From an uncultured Acetatifactor sp. (GTDB lineage Bacteria; Bacillota; Clostridia; Lachnospirales; Lachnospiraceae), in assembly GCA_910583845.1 (NCBI GenBank), contig CAJUAB010000031.1, positions 1-51,254 of the forward strand: 51,254 nucleotides of DNA, read 5' to 3'. Made by a program: the position numbers and the translations under genes. Each line of letters starts with the position of its first letter. Positions within the stretch are counted from its first letter, which is position 1. The notes beneath the pieces were generated by a model. The model saw only the letters and a list, made by a program, of their open reading frames with translations. It was not told where the DNA came from and made no database searches. This document shows, one piece after another, positions 16,301-24,499 of this stretch.

Positions 16301-16396
16301 TAAAATTGTAGCTCCTATTTCTACAAAATACAAGAAAATTAATCTTAAATTTTCATTTCTTTTATTCACAACTTCGCAACATCTTTTTAAGAATTC

Positions 16397-16425
16397 TTGC
16401 CAAGACCGCAAAAATGAATTACACT
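16397..16425 (+). promoter_or_regulatory. Sigma-A-type promoter
   Basis: TTGCCA (16397-16402), a 17-base spacer and TACACT (16420-16425), 32 bases before ATG 16458. Confidence 0.7.
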
Positions 16426-16457
16426 GTTATAAAACCGGAAAAGGATGGTGCCTGTCT

Positions 16458-17216
16458 ATGAAAGAACAGCTTTACACAATACCACTGAACGATGCCATGG
16501 ATGCCCACGACGAATGCCCCTTCTGCTTCATCAAACGGTCAGTGGAGCAGGATGTGATGGACTTCTGCCTGGGCAACAGCAGCTCCTACATGGAGTCTGA
16601 CATTCGGGAAGCCACGGATCGGGCGGGATTCTGCCGCATGCATTTCAAAAAAATGTTTGACTACGGCAACACTCTGGGCAATGCCTGGATTCTGAAAACC
16701 CACTACCAGAAAACCATACAGGAGATGAAGCGTCAGTTTGCCTCCTTCACTCCGGGCAGAGTCTCCCTGAAGGACAAGCTCCGCGGTCATGTAAGCGGCA
16801 ACGCCATCAGCATGTGGGTTGCGCAAAAGAACGAATCCTGCTATATCTGTAATCATTTCAGGGATAACTATTCCCGCTATATGGATACCTTCTTCTATAT
16901 GTACAGCCGGGACGAGGCTTTCCGGGAAAAAGTGAAAAACAGCAAGGGCTTTTGTCTGAGTCATTTCGGCGACCTGTGCAGCGCGGCGGACGAGCGGCTC
17001 TCGGATAAGGATCTGAAGCAGTTCTATGATATGGTACTGCCCCTGATGGAGCGCAATATGGACCGGCTGTATGAGGATGTGTCCTGGATGGTGGAGAAAT
17101 TCGACTATCAGAATAAGGACGCCGACTGGAAAAACTCCCGCGACGCCATTCAGCGGGGGATGCAGAAGCTGAAAGGAGGATATCCCGCCGATCCGCCCCA
17201 CAAGATGAATAAATAG
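16458..17216 (+). CDS. Uncharacterised CxxC/CxxH duplicated protein (DUF6062-like)
   Basis: A 252-residue soluble protein that I place, with moderate confidence, in the clostridial DUF6062 group. It is built from two similar halves. Each half has a CxxC near its start (DECPFCFIKRSVEQD and ESCYICNHFRDNYSR) and, about 50 residues later, an FCxxHF motif (GFCRMHFKKMF and GFCLSHFGDLC). Each half could thus form one Cys3His site for a metal such as zinc or an Fe-S cluster; this is inference. The C-terminus is charged and likely helical. It stands alone with its own promoter. No function is known to me. Confidence 0.75.
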   Translation: MKEQLYTIPLNDAMDAHDECPFCFIKRSVEQDVMDFCLGNSSSYMESDIREATDRAGFCRMHFKKMFDYGNTLGNAWILKTHYQKTIQEMKRQFASFTPGRVSLKDKLRGHVSGNAISMWVAQKNESCYICNHFRDNYSRYMDTFFYMYSRDEAFREKVKNSKGFCLSHFGDLCSAADERLSDKDLKQFYDMVLPLMERNMDRLYEDVSWMVEKFDYQNKDADWKNSRDAIQRGMQKLKGGYPADPPHKMNK

Positions 17217-17450
17217 ACTTATTGCTGCATCCGATCAGAAAACGGACTTTCAGACTGCCTGATCCGCACCATTGCGTTGTCCGGATTTCCAGTCGATGGG
17301 CCCGCACCGCCGTTGGAATATTACCCGATACGCGGCGGGCCCTTGGAAGCTCTACTCCCGGTCGGATGGAGCGATCCGTTCTTGAAAAATTTCCTTTCAC
17401 AAATCAGCAGGAAAAAGACTGCCGCGAATCAGCCGCATTCTCCGGCCGCC

Positions 17451-18059
17451 TCATTTCTTTATGATATGTTCCAGCATGTCAATGTATTCCAGCGTCTCAG
17501 CGTACAGCATCTCCGGCTGAAAGGACGCGTCCAGAAAGCGCTGCCGCATCAGGCCCTGCACGGTATAGTGCAGCATACGCTCCAGCTTTGGACCGTCAAC
17601 TCCGGCAGGCAGGGACTCATAATCAATCTGCCCCTGTATCCTTTCATACTCTGCCGCCAGATTTTCCCGTTTCTGTTCCGTGGCCAGCAGAGCCTCGCTC
17701 ACGTCCTCCTGCATACAGCGGTTCAGGAACTGCTGCATGTACGGGTACCCTTTCATGGCCTGCATGCGGGCCAGTTCCATGGCCCTGTACACATTAAACA
17801 GGTCCCTCTCCCCCGCTGATACCCTGGCCCCCAGCTCCAGGATCATGTATCTGACGCTGTAGTCGTAGACAAAGCTGTAAACCCCCAGCTTACTGGTAAA
17901 ATAATGAAACAGCAGCCCTTTGCTGATCCCCGCTTCCCGCACAATCTCGTCGGTGCTGGCATGGCGATAGCCCTGAAGAGCAAACACTTTCAGGGCGGCA
18001 TTGATCATTCTATCCTGTTTATCTTTCTTCAGATCAAAAAATTTCCCGTTCATAGTCAT
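17451..18059 (-). CDS. TetR-family transcriptional regulator
   Basis: A 202-residue regulator. The N-terminal DNA-binding domain is clear: RMINAALKVFALQGYRHAST, then DEIVREAGISKGLLFHYFTSK, the classic TetR recognition helix. The C-terminal 140 residues form a helical ligand domain without recognisable ligand residues. TetR proteins usually repress a neighbouring transporter or enzyme. The nearest candidates here are the YtxH-like gene, divergent across 145 bases, and itself. The two in-frame ATG codons (18059 and 18053) both have weak ribosome binding sites. The 234-base gap downstream (17217-17450) holds nothing I recognise. Confidence 0.9.
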   Translation of the reverse strand: MTMNGKFFDLKKDKQDRMINAALKVFALQGYRHASTDEIVREAGISKGLLFHYFTSKLGVYSFVYDYSVRYMILELGARVSAGERDLFNVYRAMELARMQAMKGYPYMQQFLNRCMQEDVSEALLATEQKRENLAAEYERIQGQIDYESLPAGVDGPKLERMLHYTVQGLMRQRFLDASFQPEMLYAETLEYIDMLEHIIKK

Positions 18060-18204
18060 ATTCTAGCACACCCGGAATATGCTTGCAATGGTTTACTTTC
18101 CATAGTTTTTATAAACTTTTTATACATATTCTCTTTTCATTTTCACAGAATAGTATTAAAATACCTAATATAGAAAAAGAGATTCTCTTTGAAAGGAGCT
18201 ACCC

Positions 18205-18654
18205 ATGGCTAAAAAATTTGGTAAATTTCTACTTTTTACAGCTGCCGCAGGCACTGCCGCCGCCGTTGCCTATCACTTTCTGAGCAGAAAGGACACCGCC
18301 CCTGCCGCCGCTGAGGAGGACGATGATTACGATAACTTCAGCGATGATCTGGAGGATGAGCCCCCTGCCCGCAACTATGTGTCCCTGGCCAAGGAAGCCT
18401 CTGAAAAAGCCGTGGAAAAGGCTGGATTTGTGGCCGGGACAGTGGTCCGGAAGGTAGGAGATGCCGTAGGCACTCTCTCGGATAAGCTCTCCGGTGCCGA
18501 GGAGCATTTCACCACTCTGTCTCAGACGATCTCCGACGCCGAGGAGAAAGCGGAGAAAAACGTGGAAGAGTTTTTCGATGAGGATGAGGCTGCGGAAGAG
18601 GACTCCATAGAGGAAGAGGTCTCCGCACCGGAAGCATCTAAAGAAGAACAGTAG
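18205..18654 (+). CDS. Small acidic membrane-anchored protein, YtxH-like
   Basis: This 149-residue protein begins with a short basic stretch and one hydrophobic helix (FLLFTAAAGTAAAVAYHFL), followed by a very acidic, helical, Ala- and Glu-rich tail with the amphipathic stretch KEASEKAVEKAGFVAGTVVRKV. This layout is that of YtxH-type stress or envelope proteins. The charge and repeats suggest a coiled coil outside or along the membrane. ATG 18205 is preceded by AAAGGAG. It converges on the MocR gene, with only eight bases between the two stops. Confidence 0.75.
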   Translation: MAKKFGKFLLFTAAAGTAAAVAYHFLSRKDTAPAAAEEDDDYDNFSDDLEDEPPARNYVSLAKEASEKAVEKAGFVAGTVVRKVGDAVGTLSDKLSGAEEHFTTLSQTISDAEEKAEKNVEEFFDEDEAAEEDSIEEEVSAPEASKEEQ

Positions 18655-18662
18655 AAACATAC

Positions 18663-20081
18663 TTACAGCCAGGCCTGGCGCAGAAGCGCCAGGCCCTTGT
18701 CTATATCCTGACATTCCAGTCCTCCATATCCCAGAAGGACTGTGTGACCAGGCTGCTCCGCGGCCTTTCCCACCAGACTGTCCGACAGGCCATAGACCCG
18801 GACGCCCAGAGACTGAGCGGCCAGAATCAGTTCCCTCTCCTTTTGTCCCCTCCTGCCGGTGAGCAGCAGATGCAGCCCGGCGTTTTCCCCTGTTATCCGG
18901 AAGTCCTCTTCAAAATCCGTGAGTCCCTCCAGCAGCAGATCATGTTTTTCCTTATAATGCTTTCGCATTTTATTCAGATGCCGCTCAAAGTATCCCTCTT
19001 TGATAAACTCTTCCAGTATCTTCTGGTCTATTCTGGATACTGTGGCAGAGTAGAAAAAGCACTGACGCCGATAGCGTTCCAGCAGTTCCATGGGAAGCAC
19101 CATATAGCTGACTCGGATCGCCGGCGCAATGGATTTGCTGAATGTTCCTATGTAAATCACCCTTCCCTGGGTGTCCGATGCCTGTAGAGAGGGGATGGGC
19201 TTGCCCCTGTAGCGAAATTCACTGTCGTAATCGTCCTCAATCAGATAGCGTCCCGGCGCCTCATTCGCCCATTTCAGCAGTTCCAGGCGGCGGCCTATGG
19301 GCATCAGCGCCCCTGTGGGATACTGGTGGGAAGGCATCACATAAGCCGCCGTCACATCACTCTGGCGAAGGCCGGATACGCTCATTCCCGCCTCGTCCAT
19401 ATCCACTGTGGTAATCTCATAGGCAAAGGAATCAAAAATCTGATAGGCCCTCTTATAGGTAGGGTTCTCCATGGCAATCCGCACATGCCGCCCCAGAATT
19501 TTCTCCAGCAGCAGCAGCAGATAGTCGTTCCCCGCGCCCACGATAATCTGTTGGGGAGTGCAGTTTACTCCCCGGGAAGAATGCAGATATCTGCCTATGG
19601 TCTCCCGCAGACTGTACTCTCCCTGCACATCCCCCTGCGTAAACAGGCTGCCCCCTCCCTGGCTCAGAACATTCTTATTGATTTTCCGCCAGACGCTGAA
19701 CGGAAACCGGGACATGTCCGTAGCCGTGGGCGAAAAATCCACGACTGCGGGAATCTTTTCCTCTGCGGGGCCCTGCCCCCCCTGTTCCTCGGCCCCGGCC
19801 GCATCCCCCCGGGCATCCAGCCGGTATAATTCCTCCATCCGGCATACGTAATACCCCCGGTACGGCCTGGAAGCAATATACCCCTCCGACAACAGCTGAT
19901 CATAAGCCAGCGAAGCCGTACTGCGGGAAACTTGCAGATATTCCGCCAGAGAACGGGTAGAGGGAAGCCGCTCCCCCGGACGCAGCTTCCCCTCTCTGAT
20001 CTCTCGCCTGATATATTCATAGATCTGCTCGTAAAGGCATTTCTCACTGCCGGAACGAAACTCTATGTTCAAATCATACAT
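18663..20081 (-). CDS. MocR-type regulator (GntR HTH fused to aminotransferase fold)
   Basis: The 472-residue protein combines an N-terminal GntR winged helix (LYEQIYEYIRREIREGKLRPG, then LPSTRSLAEYLQVSRSTAS) with a class I aminotransferase domain. The PLP-binding residues are in place: DDYDSEFRY, the Schiff-base Lys in GTFSKSIAPAIR and downstream SYMVLP. MocR/PdxR proteins use PLP or an amino-PLP adduct as effector and often control vitamin B6 or amino acid genes; no such target is next to it. It begins three bases after the DUF2225 stop codon, so the two form an operon. A Gly/Glu-rich linker of about 30 residues joins the domains. Confidence 0.92.
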   Translation of the reverse strand: MYDLNIEFRSGSEKCLYEQIYEYIRREIREGKLRPGERLPSTRSLAEYLQVSRSTASLAYDQLLSEGYIASRPYRGYYVCRMEELYRLDARGDAAGAEEQGGQGPAEEKIPAVVDFSPTATDMSRFPFSVWRKINKNVLSQGGGSLFTQGDVQGEYSLRETIGRYLHSSRGVNCTPQQIIVGAGNDYLLLLLEKILGRHVRIAMENPTYKRAYQIFDSFAYEITTVDMDEAGMSVSGLRQSDVTAAYVMPSHQYPTGALMPIGRRLELLKWANEAPGRYLIEDDYDSEFRYRGKPIPSLQASDTQGRVIYIGTFSKSIAPAIRVSYMVLPMELLERYRRQCFFYSATVSRIDQKILEEFIKEGYFERHLNKMRKHYKEKHDLLLEGLTDFEEDFRITGENAGLHLLLTGRRGQKERELILAAQSLGVRVYGLSDSLVGKAAEQPGHTVLLGYGGLECQDIDKGLALLRQAWL

Positions 20082-20084
20082 ACA

Positions 20085-20924
20085 CTAATTTGCCATTTCC
20101 TTTTTCTTGGCCACAATGGAATCCTTTAAGTCTCTGGCCTTTTCCTTGACGCGGTTGTTTGCCGCGGATGCCAGAATCCTGGAGACATACTGGGAAGACG
20201 TATCCAGTTCTCCCACCTCGTAAGCCAGCGCCGCGGTCAGATAATCCATGGTATATTCATCCATCCCGCACATGGGATATCGCTCACTCTTCTGCGCCTC
20301 CACAAAGCCCTTGAAAGCGTTCTGCAGATATTCCCTCTCCTGATTCATCAGATCATCCCTCTGTTGAGGCAGCAGCTGGCGTTTGCTCTCCAGTTCCTCG
20401 CGGTAGCCCCGCAGCAACCATGCGGATTTTAAGCAGATATATGCTTTCTCGCTGTTTTTCGCCTTCTTCACCATGGCGCAGACCAGCGCTATCTTGTAGC
20501 GCTCTATGGCCTCTTCATAGGTGTAATAATCTTCTTTATGTGGCTGTAGCTTTACCTTTGGGGTAATCTGCTCCTTGATCAGGTGGATCTGGCTGGCCGG
20601 CATAGCCGTAAAATAGCGGGTCAATGCAGCAAATTTGCACTGGGGGCAAAGCTCCACATCATATTTTGTGGCGTCAATCCCCACATAACGGGGCCGCAGG
20701 TCCAGGTCCATGGATACCAGCTTCGCCTTACCGGTTTTCATAACACGGGAGGTAAAGGTGCTGTCACACACCGGGCAGGTAAAGGATTTGTCGTAAATAA
20801 AGTCCTTCTCCTCCGGCTGGGCAGGCTCCGCTGCCGCCTGCTCCGGTTTCTCCTCCGCCGCGAACAGGTCGCTTCCCTCCAGGTCGCCAAGTCCCAAATT
20901 TTTCAGTCCCGAAAATATACCCAT
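20085..20924 (-). CDS. DUF2225 protein
   Basis: A 279-residue cytoplasmic protein of the DUF2225 family. The Cys pairs FTCPVCDSTF (about residues 48-57) and ELCPQCKFAA, about 40 residues later, are conserved in the family and probably bind zinc. The remainder is helical, with TPR-like spacing (AIERYKIALVCAMVKKAKNSE). A disordered Ala/Glu/Pro stretch precedes the zinc motif. The family's function is unknown. It is the first gene of a two-gene unit with the MocR regulator. ATG 20924 has GAGGAAG upstream. Confidence 0.85.
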   Translation of the reverse strand: MGIFSGLKNLGLGDLEGSDLFAAEEKPEQAAAEPAQPEEKDFIYDKSFTCPVCDSTFTSRVMKTGKAKLVSMDLDLRPRYVGIDATKYDVELCPQCKFAALTRYFTAMPASQIHLIKEQITPKVKLQPHKEDYYTYEEAIERYKIALVCAMVKKAKNSEKAYICLKSAWLLRGYREELESKRQLLPQQRDDLMNQEREYLQNAFKGFVEAQKSERYPMCGMDEYTMDYLTAALAYEVGELDTSSQYVSRILASAANNRVKEKARDLKDSIVAKKKEMAN

Positions 20925-20950
20925 GATTTTCTTCCTCTTTCTTCTTTATT

Positions 20951-21134
20951 TAAGTTCCGCATTCTACCTGCGAACCCGACACCTGTTGCTGAAAATCCGG
21001 ACGCTTTCGACGTCCTGATTTCCAGCAGCGTCTTCTCCGGTATCATGCTGTTTTTAAGTTCCGCATTCTACCTGCGAACCCGCCACCTGTTGCTGGAAAT
21101 CAGGACGCCTTCTCCGGTATCATGCTGTTTTTAG
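20951..21134. repeat. Tandem repeat with a shortened second unit
   Basis: A unit starting TAAGTTCCGCATTCTACC at 20951 repeats at 21055 (period 104). Unit 1 contains an inverted pair, GCTGAAAATCCGGACG against CGTCCTGATTTCCAGC. Unit 2 lacks the spacer and right arm and keeps GCTGGAAATCAGGACG, which is the exact reverse complement of the lost right arm. Both units end TCTCCGGTATCATGCTG and a T-run. It fills the gap between glnS and DUF2225. Confidence 0.85.
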
Positions 21135-21142
21135 TTCCTCGT

Positions 21143-22870
21143 TCACTGTGCTGACGCTTCCTGTCTGGGCAGGGCAAAAGAACTCTTAAGCGATACGATC
21201 CGGTTAAACACCGGTCGCTCCGGCGTGGAATCCCTGACATCCACACAGAAAAAGCCCTGCCGTACAAACTGAAACCGCTCATATGCCTGCGCTCCCGCAA
21301 AGGCAGGCTCCAGAAACCCCTGCTTTATGGTCAGGGAATGAGGGTTCAGATACAGTTCCCCGCTCTCGTCATAGATGGAACCCTGTTCATTCGCCTTCTC
21401 TTCATCGATGAGATTCTCATACAGACGAATCTCGGCGGGGATGGCCGCATGCGCCGCCACCCAGTGGATCGTCCCCTTTACCTTTCGCCCATCCGGACTG
21501 TTGCCTCCCCTGGAGGCCGGGTCATAGGTGCAGTGTATCGCGGTAATGTTGCCTGACTCATCCTTCTCACAGCCCGTACAGGTCACAAAATAGGCATTCA
21601 TCAGCCGCACCTCATTGCCGGGGAACATGCGGAAATATTTCCTGGGCGGTTCCTCCATGAAGTCTTCCCTCTCGATATACAGTTCACGCCCGAAAGGAAT
21701 CTCCCGGCCGCCCAGCTCCTCATTTTCCGGATTGTTTACCGCGCTCAGAAGCTCTGTCTGCCCCTCCGGATAGTTGTCAATGACCAGTCTGACAGGGTCC
21801 AGAACGGCCATATAGCGGGGAGCCTGTGTCTTCAGATCCTCCCGGATGCAGTACTCCAGCGCCGCGTAATCCGCCACGGAATGGGCCTTGGAGACACCGC
21901 ACATCTCCACGAATCTGCGGATGGACTGGGGGGTGAATCCCCTGCGGCGCAGTGCCGCAATGGACACCAGCCTGGGATCGTCCCAGCCGTCCACCTTGCC
22001 GTCCAACACCAGCCTCTTGATATAGCGCTTGCCCGTCACCACATTTTTCAGATACATCTTTGCCTGCTCGATCTGCCTGGGGGGATGCGGATACTCCAGT
22101 TCCCTCACCACCCAGTCATACAGAGGCCTGTGGTCCTCGAACTCCAGGGTACAGATGGAATGGGTAATCCCCTCGATGGCATCCTCTATGGGATGGGCAA
22201 AATCATACATGGGGTAGATGCACCAGGCATCCCCCGTGTTGTGATGGCTCATATGAGCCACCCGATAGATTACCGGATCGCGCATATTGATGTTGGGGGA
22301 AGACATGTCGATACGGGCACGGAGCACCTTTTCCCCGTCCGCGTATTTTCCCTCCTTCATCTCCTCAAAGAGCCTCAGATTCTCCTCCACGGAACGCCCG
22401 CTGCCGGGGTCCTCCCTGCCCGGCTCGGTAAAGCTGCCCCGGTACTCCCTGATCTGCTCCGCCGTGAGATCGGACACATAAGCCTTGCCCTTTTTGATTA
22501 GCTTTACCGCCGCCTCATACATCTGACCAAAGTAATCGGAAGCATAAAACAGCCTGTCCTCCCAGTCCGCTCCCAGCCACTGCACATCCGCCTTGATGGA
22601 CTCCACAAATTCAATGTCTTCCTTGGTGGGGTTGGTGTCGTCAAAACGCATGTTGAATTTGCCGCCGTATTGCTGTGCCAGAAGATAATTGGTCAGGATC
22701 GCCTTGGCATGGCCAATATGAAGATAACCGTTGGGTTCCGGCGGAAACCGGGTGTGTACCGTTTCATACACGCCCTCCGCCAGATCCCTGTCAATGATCT
22801 GCTCAATAAAATTCCGGGAGGTTTTCTCTTCCATGACCTCCCCGTCTGTCCTATTATCAAGTTCACTCAT
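21143..22870 (-). CDS. glnS: Glutaminyl-tRNA synthetase
   Basis: This 575-residue class I enzyme charges tRNA-Gln with glutamine. The GlnRS signature is complete at the N-terminus (FPPEPNGYLHIGHAKAI) with MRFDDTNPTKE, and GWDDPRL, IREDLKTQAPR and the C-terminal beta-barrel anticodon domains are present. The KMSKS-equivalent loop reads VTGKRYI, where many GlnRS have VMSKRKL; the Lys-Arg pair is kept. I start at ATG 22870, after AAGGACAGG, rather than the TTG six bases earlier. No T-box precedes it. Because GlnRS is present, the GatCAB encoded at 36984-40263 is probably needed mainly for Asn-tRNA. Confidence 0.96.
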   Translation of the reverse strand: MSELDNRTDGEVMEEKTSRNFIEQIIDRDLAEGVYETVHTRFPPEPNGYLHIGHAKAILTNYLLAQQYGGKFNMRFDDTNPTKEDIEFVESIKADVQWLGADWEDRLFYASDYFGQMYEAAVKLIKKGKAYVSDLTAEQIREYRGSFTEPGREDPGSGRSVEENLRLFEEMKEGKYADGEKVLRARIDMSSPNINMRDPVIYRVAHMSHHNTGDAWCIYPMYDFAHPIEDAIEGITHSICTLEFEDHRPLYDWVVRELEYPHPPRQIEQAKMYLKNVVTGKRYIKRLVLDGKVDGWDDPRLVSIAALRRRGFTPQSIRRFVEMCGVSKAHSVADYAALEYCIREDLKTQAPRYMAVLDPVRLVIDNYPEGQTELLSAVNNPENEELGGREIPFGRELYIEREDFMEEPPRKYFRMFPGNEVRLMNAYFVTCTGCEKDESGNITAIHCTYDPASRGGNSPDGRKVKGTIHWVAAHAAIPAEIRLYENLIDEEKANEQGSIYDESGELYLNPHSLTIKQGFLEPAFAGAQAYERFQFVRQGFFCVDVRDSTPERPVFNRIVSLKSSFALPRQEASAQ

Positions 22871-22946
22871 AGTCAACCTGTCCTTTCCCGCTGAAATGGG
22901 TTTGAAAAATGCTTTCCGTCAGATGTGCGTCACAGTTTGTGGGAGA

Positions 22947-23000
22947 TTTGCGCCAAATTCAGGAGGCGCAGCAGGCACCGCCCCCTGAATTTGGCACAAA
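22947..23000. repeat. Large palindrome upstream of glnS
   Basis: GCCAAATTCAGG (22952-22963) pairs perfectly with CCTGAATTTGGC (22984-22995); with a few mismatches the arms extend to about 22 bases each. The left arm resembles GATTTGGGCCAAATGAAG at 36902-36920. Confidence 0.65.
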
Positions 23001-23147
23001 TACCGCGCAAAGCGGGGTGTACAGATGGCGGAAACGATTATTCAAACACGCTCCAGTGCCCTATTATTTCTATCATAGCATACACGGCTTTAAGTTTCAA
23101 TCTATAGTTCGCAACAAAAAATCAATCCGTATGTCCTGGACGGCTCC

Positions 23148-24464
23148 TCACTTCGCAAGAGATTCCTGTTGCAGCCTGTCAATCTCTTCCATGCATTCAT
23201 CCACTGTGGCCCCGCCCAGAAGCTGGCGGACCACCTGACAGATATTTCCCCACTGTTCCATCTTCATCCCCGCGTTGGCTCCCAGAACATAGACGTTTTC
23301 CTGAATTCTGTCGCTCAACGGCTTCAGCGCGGGAACGCACTCCACCTCTACATTCCTGGAGGGAGAGATCACCCTGTTGGTCTCCGCGTATATCCTGAGC
23401 GCTTCATCGGACAGGATCACATCCATGACCTGCATCGCGTCCTCCCCATGCTCCGCGCCGGTTCCCACGCCGTACCCCGTCATGGGCATGACCGGCATCT
23501 GTCCGCGGCTGCTGGGGAAACCGATGACCAGCATATTGAAATCTGTCTTTCCATATGCAGTCTCCGTGTTCGCCGCTCCCCAGTACGCCATGACAATAGG
23601 CGTTTTCTGGGAAAGGAAATCCTCCCCCTCCCCTTCTATGGCCTCGCTCACATATGCTTTTTCGGCATCAATATAACCGCAGCGGATCATCTCCTGCAAA
23701 AACTCAAAGCCGGGCCTCATGTAGTCGCTGTACTTGCTCTCCCCGCTGTTGAGCGCCGCAATTTCCGCCTCTGTATTCCCTCCATTATACAAGTCCGCGT
23801 AGGCCTGGGCCAGAACAAATGTCTCCAGCCACCAACGGTTGGCACCCACCGGCGTCTCTATCCCGTTTTGCTGAAAGACTCTGCAGCACTCCAGAAATTC
23901 CTCCGGTGTCTCCGGCAGTTCCAGACTGTATCTGTCAAACAGATCCTTATTGATAAACAGGCCGTATGCCACTACCTCCTGGGGGATTGCCACCAGCTTC
24001 CCGTCCACTGTGTTCGCGGTCCTCACCACATCCCGAAGATTCTCCGCGCAGGCCAGATCTGACAAATCTCTCAGTTTTCCTTCCTCCCCCAGGGCCTGTA
24101 TGACGTCGGGATTCAGCAGATATATGTCATCCATGTCATTGCGCGCCCGGTCCAGCGCCACCTCGTCGTAAGTCCTGTCCTGGTAGTTCTCTGCCGTATA
24201 AGTGATATAACCCACGGTGACGCCCAGTTTCTCCTCCGCCATAACCACCGTCTTGTCCGCGGCGCTCCTGGCCGTGTTCTCCGCGTCAGGGTCCGTTTTT
24301 TCCATGGGACTGAACAGATTCACAACCCGCCGGCTCCCCTCCTGGGACTCCACCAGATTCAGATCCGAGCCTGCTTTGCCGCAGGCCGATACTGTCAGAG
24401 CCATCATACCGGCCAGACAGACCGCCGCCCATTTATTCCTATTTTTTCCCACACTGCTTTTCAT
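23148..24464 (-). CDS. Extracellular solute-binding lipoprotein (ABC type)
   Basis: The 438-residue protein has a lipoprotein signal peptide (basic start, hydrophobic core, lipobox TVSACG with Cys28) and a type 1 periplasmic-binding fold of the sugar-binding sort: AIPQEVVAYGLFINKDLFDR, PETPEEFLECCRVFQQNG and a late PMTGYGVGTGAEHGEDAM segment are typical of MalE/UgpB-like proteins. No permease or ATPase genes are adjacent. It follows the hybrid histidine kinase gene by 35 bases on the same strand, so it may serve as a sensor partner rather than as part of a transporter. I start at ATG 24464 after AAAGGCGG; the longer frame would run back into the kinase gene. Confidence 0.88.
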   Translation of the reverse strand: MKSSVGKNRNKWAAVCLAGMMALTVSACGKAGSDLNLVESQEGSRRVVNLFSPMEKTDPDAENTARSAADKTVVMAEEKLGVTVGYITYTAENYQDRTYDEVALDRARNDMDDIYLLNPDVIQALGEEGKLRDLSDLACAENLRDVVRTANTVDGKLVAIPQEVVAYGLFINKDLFDRYSLELPETPEEFLECCRVFQQNGIETPVGANRWWLETFVLAQAYADLYNGGNTEAEIAALNSGESKYSDYMRPGFEFLQEMIRCGYIDAEKAYVSEAIEGEGEDFLSQKTPIVMAYWGAANTETAYGKTDFNMLVIGFPSSRGQMPVMPMTGYGVGTGAEHGEDAMQVMDVILSDEALRIYAETNRVISPSRNVEVECVPALKPLSDRIQENVYVLGANAGMKMEQWGNICQVVRQLLGGATVDECMEEIDRLQQESLAK

Positions 24465-24499
24465 ATACCGCCTTTCCGCTGTTCCTGCTCTGCACACTT

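Noticed and set aside
22871..23147. T-box upstream of glnS
   Set aside because: No GGTGG-type T-box sequence or terminator is present, only a palindrome.
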